A DNA stretch of 64,000 nt from Aedes albopictus. Its lineage: Eukaryota; Arthropoda; Insecta; Diptera; Culicidae. The notes under the pieces are model-generated. The model worked only from the letters and a program-made list of their open reading frames with translations, had not been told where the DNA came from and made no database searches. Shown here one piece after another: positions 54,309-64,000 of this stretch. The position numbers were made by a program, and so were the translations under genes. The stretch is taken from NCBI RefSeq assembly GCF_035046485.1, contig NC_085137.1:347810505-347874504 (forward strand). The letters are read 5' to 3'. Position 1 is the first letter of the stretch. The number at the start of each line of letters is the position of its first letter.

Positions 54309-56133
54309 TGTAACAATCCTCCGGTATCGCTAAGCTAACGGCTTAAGCGCCACCTTCGTTTGGAAGGACCGTTAACTCGGGTTTATATCCCGGCAAGAGA
54401 CCGCTATCTCAGAGCAGGCCAAACAGTTACTAACGGACAGAATTGAAAACAAATTGACCCAACGGATAAAGCAAACTTTCTTAAGGCACAAAAAAATCTG
54501 AAAGGAAATTTAAAACTTAGAAGACTATTGTACTTTCGAGCAGTTGATTGGTGTCTCAGCTAACTGGACCAATCAATTTGATAATCAGCTCAATCTTTCA
54601 GACGTCACGGGCTAGTGGAGCGTGAACTAAAATCGAATTAATCAGCTTTATTACATCCAATATCGAATCCCAAAAATCAAAACTCCTCAGGTTTGTTATA
54701 AGCTTTACAGTTTCAAATTGGGAAAGCTTTTATTGAAATATCGACTTTAGTTCAAGAAAACCTAACTATAACTTTGTGACGTCACGACTAGCTCGATTTG
54801 ACACGGTTAACAATGTATTCTTCTGTATTCCTAGGAAATTACTAGTCTAATCTGACCTTGGCCTGGAACGGTGGGGCTCCCACGCTGTCCTACGATGGCT
54901 ACTTACAGCTGGTCCACGTTCGGCGGGCAAGCTGGGTTCGAGCGACTTACCAAATAGTCTCGAGAAGCAGTTCCGCCTTCGGCCGTCGTTGAGGGGACAG
55001 TAGCTTGGCCCGTGGGTGACGACAATTCCAGGGTAGAGGCGTCCCTGTCCGAAGTGGAGTGTAGAGCACGTGTTTGAGGCTCAGAGTCGTCCCGCTTTAC
55101 AAAACGGACCGGGATTCGAGCAGTCTGACACACCCGATATTGAAGCCGACGCCGACTTCGAATTATGCTACCTGGTCTCCACTCAATGTGACAAATACTG
55201 GCCGTTAGCACGCGGACGGTCCTTCAACTTCGAACTTCACCCTCGAAAAGGGTCTTCCACTCGAAACACGTGGTTGGTTCTGGCTGGGAGCTTGAATAGC
55301 ACTCGCACTAGCAGTATCGGCCCGCGAGATGTCCAACTCGTCCTCGGAAATGTGGCCCAAATCAGGACAAGCCGCCCTCGTTGGATGGGCGTAGCCTATT
55401 CAACATTGGAAAATCACACAAACTTCTTCACTCAAGGTCAATTTTAGCATTGGCTTACCTGAACTAACCAGTTCTATGAACACACGGTTGGTACACAATT
55501 AATTTTTGAAATTCTTTAAACTTATAAAAAACCTGTAATATTAATTTCAATAATTAATCACACTTACTAGTTTAAACACTATCGCGGAAATTACTTCGAT
55601 TTTAGTTTGAATTTCAAATCACTACTAACTGTTCGAAACACTAGTAAAATATTACTCCGACAAATTAGTCGACTTATCGAATCGAGCACTCCACTTAAAA
55701 TGAAACGGCGCTCGCGATACAAATTGGTTGATACCTAATAGTTGAGACGCAATTTCCTCTGCAAGCTGTACACTTTTCTATAAGTCTTCTGCTGATTGGA
55801 AATAGGAAAAAGGTCGGAATTTTCCACGGGAGTGGAAATTGCGCAGTAAGAAAATTAACTACAGTTTGGTCAATTCGCCCTTTGATATGCAACCATTGAT
55901 ATATTGTATAATTTGAAATTCTAAACTTGCCGACATACTTAAACTCGAGCTGTTCCACTTCCAGGTGGCAGCACTAGTATATATAGACCGAAAGCTTTAA
56001 AGCTTCAATGTGGATTGTATGTGACTATATACACGGAAAGAAATGTGTTCACTTTTTGGTTTTATTTGTTTTTGAATATAATTATTTAGAAGGTTTATTT
56101 AAATGAATTTGGCGAGTACTGATAGATGTTACA
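54309..56133 (-). repeat. 5' LTR of the gypsy element
   Basis: 1,825 bp, same length as the other LTR and identical in every line I compared. For minus-strand transcription the TATATATA at 55978-55985 is a plausible TATA box, and the AATAAA complement at 54647-54652 a poly(A) signal. The next base after the LTR starts the ACGA duplication. Confidence 0.95.
55978..55985 (-). promoter_or_regulatory. Putative TATA box of the 5' LTR
   Basis: TATATATA on the minus strand about 150 bases inside the LTR's upstream end, followed by mixed sequence. This position is normal for a U3 promoter. Inferred only from motif and position. Confidence 0.5.
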
Positions 56134-56649
56134 ACGATATGTCAAGTAGAAATAATTGAAATGGATCATTCAATATTTACGTATCGTGCTCATTTTCAAA
56201 TGTCGACTTGAATTTATCTTTTTTTGTACGTAACCTTCAAACAAAGATAAGGACTTCCATATTTTGAAATTTTATCATGTTTCACCTCGATTAAAGTTTA
56301 ATTTAGTTTATGGACGACCTTAAAACAATCACCAACATCCATTCTGAACCTAAAAGGGTAAATTATTGCACTAGAATGCCTAACTTTAATATTCAGAAAG
56401 TTGAATGGGTGTTTAAATTATGTTGTTTTAGCTAAAGTAGCCATACACTACTTCGAACTGAAAATTACCTAAAGATGAATAACTTAACCTTTTCAGCTAA
56501 AACCATATATCCTCGCTTATAATAACTATCAACCCTTTAATGAAAAAATCATATATCAGTTGGTTAGTGTACATCTTTTCAAAGCATTTTCAATGCTTTA
56601 CATCAAAAACTTATAATATGAACAAGAACTAGAATGTAAGAGCAGTTTA

Positions 56650-58179
56650 GGGGCATCTGGGGTAATATGCACTGTCGAGGCAAAACGCACCCCCTTGATT
56701 TTTCAGGAATTATCGGTTTCGGAGCTTTGAAACCTTGTCAGTCTAATAGATCGTCCCTATAAATGAGCACCTGGAAAATTTTACATATCGGCGTTACGTA
56801 ATTAGTGAGAAAAATGAATAAAATCAAAAAGCAGGTTTCTGATGTAATTTTCCTGATTGTTTGTCGAACGATTTGATGGGGAAAACCGACCAAATACACA
56901 AGTTTACAAAATAAAACGAAAGTCGTGAACTTCTGTCAACGACTAAAGTTTTTGAAGCACAATTTAGTGCTGATTTCGAAACCGACCTTCAAAAATTTTT
57001 AAGTAGAACAGTTTTTGAGTTTTAGCTCAATATCGAGTTTTGCAACTTTTTAAAATATGTAATTTACTAAAATTCAAATATATTGCGTTTTGTTTAACCA
57101 ATTTTAAATCTTTTTCCATAAATTAAAAGCTGAATACAATACCATTCGAACAACTGAATACAGGTTTTGCATCAGATTGATGAAATTCAAGATATTGGCG
57201 AGTTTTAGGGATGATTTTCTTAAATTTTACCAAAATTTCCAAAATTTTATGAGGAAATGTATTTTTTCCAATAAGAAAAAACCAACTTAAAAATTCTTTC
57301 TCGACGTTTATTTGACATATCATATGTAGGCGAGTTACAGTAAAAATTTCAGCTCAATCGGAGCATTGACTACAGAGAATGCGATGTTTGAAGTGAGCGA
57401 CTTTGTTTAAAAATAGAACAAAAATCGATTTCAAATCATCAACCTTGTATGGAAAGTCGAAAAAATTTCCGCTCTACTGTAATTTTTTTCCTTCGCGTTT
57501 TCGAACTCAGGGCATGATTCTACACCGAAAACGATCATCAGCTTACCGAGTTCAAAAATGCTGTAAACTTGTGATATCTTAAGCTGTTGTGTTTATTTAG
57601 TTAATTGAGGGCAATACTAAGCGTAGGAAGCATAACTTAAACAGTAATGTACGTAAATTATATATTTTAAACAATTTTATTTTTTACTCTTGATTGGGGC
57701 AATATGCACTCCATGTGTTGGGGCAAAACGCACCTATAGAAAACAATCAGTATTAATATCTATGAGTGCTCTGTAAGTAATCGCAAACGAAATCGAGCTA
57801 TTATTCGTCTTAAAACCTTAGAAAACAAACATTTTCTCTAAGAAGGGAAAAGATTTATAAACTCGACAGTGCATCTTGCCCCAGTGTTGTGGTGAGTCTT
57901 GCCCCTTCGTTTAAGTGCATCCTGCCCCATTGTTGTAGTGCATTTTACCCCGAGCATGGATGCATACTGCCCCGCATAAACATACGAAGCCGTAATGTTG
58001 GTCTTTACAAAATACGTTAATTTCAAAAGCTGAACTATATTAAGGGTGAATTTTTGTTCGATATCGCTTAGAATGCAAGTATTTGCAATGAATGCATGCA
58101 TCAAAACAATAAATTATTGCCCTTTAATATGCATTCGGATGGATCTTCCTTAACAGGTGCGTATTACCCCAGAACCCCC
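56650..58179. mobile_element. TA-flanked TIR element (GGGGNNTCTGGGGTAATA)
   Basis: 1,530 bp; left end GGGGCATCTGGGGTAATATG, right end inverted GGGGGTTCTGGGGTAATACG; TA at 56648-56649 and 58180-58181. A motif around GGGGCAATATGCACT recurs inside, direct near 57,699 and inverted in several GTGCATCTTGCCCC-like copies at 57,870-57,975. No ORF of note (an 88-codon frame lies in the repeat cluster). Confidence 0.88.
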
Positions 58180-58327
58180 TAATGGTAGCAAACTTAGCTT
58201 CATGCTATGTGTTGCAAGTTACCCCACAGATGGGGAAACTTGCAACAAGCATGTATTTTGCACCTCCTGATTAGGTGGCAACGTATTTTGGTAAATCAAT
58301 TGCTGCATAGTATTCTACTCGTGATAA

Positions 58328-59448
58328 CCCGAGCAGAAGGGAATAACAATAGCATAAGAAAATGTGTTATTTTGGAAAAATAACTGAGTAAAGAAATAAG
58401 TTATTTTCCTGTTATTAACATGACAAATTATGTTATAAACTTGGCTGTCATAAGCGGCAAAATAACAAAAATCATAACAACAAAATGTTCCTAGAAGACC
58501 AATTTAATAACATGTTTTGTTAGTTCGATAACAACATAATAACAATGAATTTTGGAAATATGTTAATAACAAATGTTGTTATTTTGATGTAATTAATAAT
58601 AATCCGAAAGCAAAATTAGTTACGATATCAAACTAATAACAAATTAAGTAATAATTCTAGGGTCTTGTACCATTTGGGCAGGTATACCTATTTGTGGCAC
58701 TTGTCGCTGTAACTAAATCAATTTAATACCTAACTAGCTGTCCCAGCAAACGTCGTTCTGCCTGCCTACTGTGTTTTTTGACATGCAGCTTTGTAGAAAA
58801 ATGTCCCCCAAAATGGAATTTCAAACTCTCTCGTTTTCGGTGCGTTCCCGGTCGATTTTCCCAATTATTTTTTCGTACGAACACGTCGGAGCCCTGCACG
58901 AATGAAACAACGAAAGAATGGTGTAAAACCGTTGGCCCGTTCCCGAGCCTATTCGTGACATACAAACACCATTTCATTTTTATTTATATAGATTGGCGCA
59001 CGATGAGTTACGTACAGTATCTAACCCTATACAAAACCATTGCTAGTTATTATAGAAAATCAACGAAAAATACAATCTGAGAAAATAATCTAATATTACA
59101 AGATTTACAGAGCATATGCACGCACATACTCCGTCATTATGGAAAACAACGTTAATTAAGTTAATCTCGAATTCTGTTGCTTTGATTTCAAAACTTGTTA
59201 CTGTTGTGCTATTGTTGATAAGTTGATCAAAAGCACAACAATAACAAAACTTGTACCTCAACAAAATATGTTATTGAAATGTTATTTGATGAATGTATAT
59301 CAATAGCTTGATTATAACAATTTGAGATTGTACTACAAAATTTGTTATGGATAAGCTCTGCCTTGATAATTTAATAATAACAAAATAAGATATAAAAACA
59401 GGTTATGTGATTTCGTAGTTATTAATTTGATATTCTCCTCTGCTCGGG
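58328..59448. mobile_element. CCCGAGCAG-ended TIR element, copy B
   Basis: 1,121 bp; ends CCCGAGCAGAAGGGAATAAC and inverted CCCGAGCAGAGGAGAATATC; AA on both sides. Shares both arms with copy A (38050-39316), but its centre holds a different insertion, an AGCTGTCCCAGCAAACGTCG repeat at about 58,733-58,990. Confidence 0.86.
58733..58990 (+). repeat. AGCTGTCCCAGCAAACGT repeat
   Basis: Starts CTAGCTGTCCCAGCAAACGT and ends near TTTATATAGATTGG. I recognise this start as a dispersed arthropod repeat but cannot name its source element. Confidence 0.5.
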
Positions 59449-59550
59449 AATTAGTGTACACGATGCTTTATAGTATGTTTCATATGTTTAGATTTTCAAT
59501 GATATTGCTTCAAAGTCGAAAAGTGTTGCAAGTTACCCCATTTGACGGTA

Positions 59551-62428
59551 ATTCCTCCAGAAAATCCTTTTGTAATTCCTCCAAAAATTCCTCTGGAAAT
59601 TCCTCCTGGAACTCCATCCTTTCAAAATTCCACTAAAAATTTCTCCATGGATGCCTTCCAAAATTTCTCTAGAGATTCTTCCAGGATTTCATTCAGGGAT
59701 TCCTCAAGGTATTCATTTAGGGATTCCTCCTGAAGTTCTTCCATGAATAGTTCCACGGAACTTCCTCAAGATTTCCTATAGAGATTTGTCCAGGAATTCC
59801 TCCTGAGGTAAGAATTTCCCCATGGATTTTTCCAAGTAATTCTCTAGAAATTCCTCTAAGGATGCCTCCAGGAATTCTCCAAGAGGTTTCCTAAAAATTA
59901 CCCCAAGAATCCCTTCAGAAAGTCCTCCAGGAATTGATGCGGGAACTCCCGTAGGAATTCCTTTAAAAATTACTACCGCTATTCCTCCAGGAATTCCTCC
60001 TGGAATTCCTCCAAAAATCCTTCTGGGAATTCTTCTAGAAATTTCTCTTGGAATTTCTCCAGAAATTTCTCTTGGAATTTCTCCAGAAATTTCTTTTGAA
60101 ATTTCTTCAGAAATTTCTCTTGGAATTTCTTCAGAAAGTCCTCCAGTTATTACTTCCAAAATTTCTCACGAGATTCCTCCAGGACTTCATTCAAGAATTT
60201 CTCCAGGAATTCTTCCAGGGATAGTTCCACGGAATTTCTTCAAATATTCCTTTACAAATTTATCCAGGAATTCTTCACAGAACTTCCTGCAGGAATTTGT
60301 CCAGAACTTTCCAGGCATTCCTCCTGAGGTTCCTCCAGAAATTGCTTCAGAGATTCCTCCAGGGATTTTTCCAAGAATATTCCCAGGGATTCTTCCAAGA
60401 ATTTCTCTAGATATTACTCTAAGGATTTTTACTAGGATTTTTTCAAGAGGTTTCTTCAGAATTTTTTCCAGTGAGTTTCTCCATGGACTCATCCCGGGAT
60501 TTCTCTAGGAATCCATCTAAAGATTGCTCCGGCAGTTCTTCTAGAGGTCCCTCCTAGAATTCTTCTAAAAACTCCACCAGGAAATCATCTAGAAATTTAG
60601 GCAGAGATTGCTCCAGGCATTTCTCCAGGGGTTCTTCAAAGAAATTCTCCAGGGTTTCCTTTAGTGATTTCTTAAGGAATTTCTCGAGAGATTCCTCAAG
60701 GAATTGATACAGGCATGTCTCCAGGAATTTTTCCAGGGGCTTCCCCAGGCATTCCTCCAGACATTCCTCCACGCATTCCTGCAAAAGTTCCTTCAGATAT
60801 TTCTGTAGGGATTCCTCCAGGATTCAGAAATTACTACCGCAATTTTTCCAACAATTTATCTAGAAAATCCTCCAGGGATTTATTTAGAAATTTCTCCAAA
60901 AATTCCTCCCGGAGTTTATCCAAGAATTATTCCAATAATTCTTCCTGGGATTCCTGCACGAATTCCTGCTGATTCTTTTAAAAATATCCCCAGAAATTCT
61001 TTCCGGAATTTATTCAAGAATTATTCCAGGTATTACTTCTGGCATTCTCTCAGAATAACATCCAGGCATTTCTCCAGGGACTCCTCCAAGAGTTCTGCCA
61101 CGAATTTCACAAGGAATTGCCCCAGGTATTTCTTCAGGCATACCTTCGGGAATTTCTTCGGAAATTCGTACAGCATTCCCTTCAGGAATAATTCCAGGAA
61201 TTCCTTCAGAAATCCTTCCAGGGTTTCCTCCAAGAATTAATCCAGGAATTTCTTCTCCACGGTTACCTCTACACATTCCTTCAGAAATTCCACCGATGAT
61301 TCCTCCAGTAATTCTTCCAGAAATACCTTCTGAAATTGCTCATAGAATTCCTCCAATTTCTTCAGATATTTCTCCATGGATTCCTCCCAGAATTCCTCTA
61401 GAGATTCTTCCAGGAATTCATTGAAGGATTCCTCAAAGAATTGATTTAGGGATTCCTCCTGGAATCCTTCCATGACCAGTTCCATGGAATTTCCCCAAGC
61501 TTTTCTATAGAGATTTGTCCAGGAATTCTTCCTGGGATTCCGCCTGGAACTGGTACGGAAGTTCCTCCAGGGATTCCTCCTGAGGTTCCTTCAGAAATTT
61601 GTTTCAGGGATTCCTCCAAGGTTCTTTGCAAGAATTCCCTCAGGGATTCTTCCAAGGATTTCTGTAGAAATTTCTCTAAGATTTTTTCCACAAACTCCTT
61701 AAGAGGTTTCTACAGAAATACCCCAGGAATTCCTTCCGAAAGTCCTCCAGGAATTCATATAGGAATTCCTATAGGAATTCCTTCAGAAATTACTACCGCA
61801 ATTTCTCCAGGAATTTCTCTAGGTGCTCCTTAAGAAATTCCCCCAGAAATTCCTCCCAGAGTTTTTTCCAGGAATTATTCCAAGAATTCCTCCAGGGGTT
61901 CCTGCATGAATTGCTCCTGAGATTCCTCTAGGAATTCTTTCAAGGATTTCTTCAGGGGTCCTCCAGGAAATCCTCCGATGATTCCTTCAGAAATTCTCTC
62001 AGAAATTTCTCTGGGAATTTATCCAGGAATTATTCCAGGTATTCTTCCAGAATTTCATCCAGGCATTTCGCCAGAGACTCTTCCAGGAATTTCACCAAGA
62101 TTTACCCCAGGTATTTCTTCAGAAATTCCTACAGGAATTTCTTCAGAAAATGATCCAGGAATCCCCCCAGAAACTTCTTCGGAAATTCCTACAGCATTCC
62201 TCCAGGAATTTCGGCAGGAAATCCTTCAGAGATTACATTAGATATTCTTTCAGGAGATTCTTCTGGAAATTCTATAGGATTTTTTCCAAGGGATTTCTTC
62301 GGAAATTCTTGCAGATTTCCACCAGGAATTAATCCATGAATTTCAATTCCAGGGATTCCTCTAGAATCCGTCCAGGAGTTATTTCACGGATTCCTCCAGA
62401 AATTCTACCAGGAATTTCTCCACGAATA
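59551..62428. repeat. Main 12-bp satellite array
   Basis: About 2.9 kb of degenerate units with consensus near AGGAATTCCTCC and a clear 12-bp period; around 60,000-60,130 an alternating 24-bp higher-order form (AGAAATTTCTCT/TGGAATTTCTCC) is visible. Each unit contains the self-complementary GGAATTCC or GAAATTTC. Since 12 bp is four codons, long false frames arise on both strands. Split by the mariner at 62429 and resuming at 63723. Confidence 0.9.
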
Positions 62429-63722
62429 AAGGGCAAACACGAAATTAATGCGACACATTCAACAGGGCATAACTTTTTTACCATTGGGTAGAAATCAACA
62501 AAATTTTGCACACTTTTTAATTGATGTGTATTGTTTACATGCTGCCAAACTCGAAGTCGTGTTTTTGGATTCAACGAAAATGGAGGTGTGCCAACGCGAG
62601 TCGAGAGAACAAAATCTTTCCAAACACCTGGAATTTCCTGACCGGCACCAGCAGTTGGGAAAAATATTGAACATTCACCATTCAACCGTCTCCAGAGTGT
62701 TGAAGCGGTTCCAGGAGCGGTTGATGTTGGATCACGGCAAAGGAGCTGGAAGAAAAACGGGACCGGAGAACAAAAAGACGGAGGGAAACTTGAAGCGGAT
62801 GATTGAAGCAAATCCCAACGTCTCAAGCCGTGATTTGGCTAAAAAGATCGGCATGTCGCAAAGCTACGTCCAGAATTCAAAGAAGAGAGCGGGACTACAT
62901 AGTACATACAGGGTGCAGAACTTCCCAAACCGCGATGAGCGGCAACAATCGACGGCTAAAACTCGGGCAGGGAAGCTCTACGAGAAGATGCTGACAAAAT
63001 ATGGCTGCTGTGTGATGGACGACGAATCGTATATAAAAGCCGATTTTAAGCAAATTCCGGGGTTAGAGCTTTTCACCGGCAATAGTAAGTTCGATGTGGA
63101 CGACACATTTAAGAAGAAGAAAATGTCGAGGTTCGCCTCCAAATATCTCATTTTGCAGGCCATCTGCTCTTGCGGACTAAGAAGTGAGCCTTTCGTGAAA
63201 AAGGGCACAGTTAATGGCGAAATCGACAAATCTGAGTGCCTTGAGAAGCGCTTTTTGCCGTTCTTGCAGCAGCACGACGAAGCACCGCTATTTTGGCCAG
63301 ATTTGGCATCATGACACTATTCTAAAAGCGTCCTGGAGTGGTATGAGGCCAATTCTGTTCATTTTGTTCCACGGGACATAAATCCGCCAAACTGTCCGGA
63401 ACTGCGCCCGGTGGAGCAGTACTGGGCAATGAAACGGGAACTTCGGAAGAACAAGAAGACAGTCCAAGACGAGAAGGACATGTTAAGAAAATGAAAAAAA
63501 AACTGAGAAACTGGTACCGGATGACACTGTAAAGACTTTGACTGAGGGCATCAAGCGAAAATGCGTTCAACTTTACACTCAAGGCTCCATCGATTAACTT
63601 TTCTTTAGATTTTTGAAGTAAATATATGTACAAAACTACCCTAGAATTTTGGTTTGATTCTAAACATTATAATAAAATTGGCATGACATTTTCGGTGTCG
63701 CAATAATTTCGTGTTTGCCCTT
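62429..63722 (+). mobile_element. DD37E mariner-family transposon (ITmD37E-like)
   Basis: 1,294 bp with terminal inverted repeats AAGGGCAAACACGAAATTA, flanked by TA at 62427-62428 and 63723-63724. The satellite reads continuously if the element is removed. It carries one transposase gene, broken at three points. Confidence 0.93.
62580..63550 (+). pseudogene. DD37E transposase, inactivated
   Basis: Starts at MEVCQRESRE; the open frame further upstream (to 62448) lies in the terminal region. Helix-turn-helix DNA-binding regions (HHSTVSRVLKRF, SSRDLAKKIGMSQSYVQ) are followed by the catalytic first Asp in VMDDESYIKAD, the second in FWPDLAS and a Glu in LRPVEQYW. From the second Asp to that Glu there are 37 residues, defining DD37E. 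An in-frame TGA at 63312-63314 stands where the Cys after DLAS is expected, a second TGA replaces a Trp-like codon near 63,492, and a base shift follows it. It would have cut and pasted elements at TA sites. Confidence 0.9.
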
Positions 63723-64000
63723 TATACCAGAAATTCCTTTAGTGATTCCTCTAAGGATTCTTCCGTGAGATTCTTCCAGTTATTCCTCCAAAAATTCATC
63801 CAAGAATTCCTCCAAGACTTCCTCCAAGAATTCTTCCTGGAATTCCTCCAGAAATTCCTCTGGGAATTCTTCAGAAATTTATCTTGGAATTTTATCAGAA
63901 ATTTCTCTGATGCTCCAGGCATTACTCCAGGAACTGCTCCAGGGATGCCTCCTTCAGAAATTTCTCCATCTACTTCTCCAGGGATTCCAGGAATTTGTCC
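63723..64000. repeat. 12-bp satellite, continuation
   Basis: The array resumes directly after the mariner TA and runs to the window end, so its total length is unknown. Confidence 0.88.

Larger units (their letters stand above)
45258..56133 (-). mobile_element. Complete Ty3/gypsy LTR retrotransposon, 10.9 kb
   Basis: Two 1,825-bp direct LTRs flank gag and pol; TG...CA ends; target duplication ACGA at 45254-45257 and 56134-56137. The primer site matches lysine tRNA. gag and pol are open and overlap by 94 bases in a -1 relationship. There is no env-like ORF in the 1.29 kb downstream of pol. Large LTRs with a lysine-tRNA primer recall the Osvaldo group, but that placement is inference. It is probably a recent, potentially mobile insertion. 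Confidence 0.96.
44805..59550. mobile_element. TACCGTCAAACGGGGT TIR element, interrupted by three insertions
   Basis: Left end TACCGTCAAACGGGGTTACT and right end inverted TACCGTCAAATGGGGTAACT; satellite DNA lies on both outer sides. A motif GGGGTAACTTGCAACA recurs in both orientations near both ends (44,816; 45,197; 58,206; 58,232; 59,525). Subtracting the LTR retrotransposon, the 56650-58179 element and the 58328-59448 element leaves about 1.2 kb. No transposase. Confidence 0.8.

Noticed and set aside
59776..61691. Several long minus-strand frames with EFLEESLEEF- or PGIPGGIP-like repeats
   Set aside because: They are translations of the 12-bp satellite; both strands and several frames are open for the same reason, and there is no start context or domain.

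Overview
This window looks like repeat-rich intergenic DNA from a mosquito, most likely Aedes aegypti or a close relative. The reasons are two copies of a tRNA-derived SINE whose body I recognise as Feilai, a mariner-family transposon with a DD37E catalytic spacing (the mosquito ITmD37E group), RTE, CR1-like and Ty3/gypsy retroelements, and a very high density of MITEs and fold-back elements. I found no convincing host protein-coding gene. The only large intact reading frames belong to retrotransposons. The one candidate stand-alone RNA gene is a degenerate tRNA-like sequence at 17.4 kb.

Layout. 0-11 kb: an RTE 3' fragment carrying a TA-flanked MITE; a Gag/protease remnant of a Ty3/gypsy-type element split by a nearly complete CR1-like non-LTR element (ORF1 and ORF2 both open); more MITEs and fold-backs. 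11-17 kb: a SINE, a near-perfect 89-nt-arm hairpin, a large palindrome with a second palindrome inserted in it, and blocks of a degenerate 12-bp satellite. 17-28 kb: the tRNA-like locus, a frameshifted RTE polymerase, relics with Penelope-like hammerhead-type motifs, two Feilai SINEs, a hAT element with an 8-bp target duplication, and pieces of a second non-LTR family (called NLTR-B here). 28-45 kb: TIR elements, TTAA-flanked MITEs, fold-backs inside fold-backs, and satellite. 45-60 kb: a nest in which a TACCGT-ended TIR element sits in satellite DNA and holds a complete 10.9-kb LTR retrotransposon (1,825-bp LTRs with no difference seen, 4-bp target duplication, lysine-tRNA primer site, open gag and pol), a 1.5-kb TA-flanked element and a CCCGAGC-ended element. 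59.5-64 kb: about 4 kb of the 12-bp satellite interrupted by the DD37E mariner.

How it fits together. The elements are parasites and their non-autonomous derivatives. The autonomous retroelements encode Gag or ORF1 plus reverse transcriptase; the MITEs and fold-backs have only termini and depend on transposases encoded elsewhere. Because several families occur more than once, or as palindromes with two arms, the window supplies its own empty sites. These fix insertion boundaries and target duplications for a TA-MITE, a TTA fold-back, a TAAAA-flanked element and an AA-flanked element, and give relative ages. The youngest-looking insertions are the LTR retrotransposon and possibly the 89-nt hairpin element. 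The satellite, the RTE relics and the Gag/protease remnant look older.
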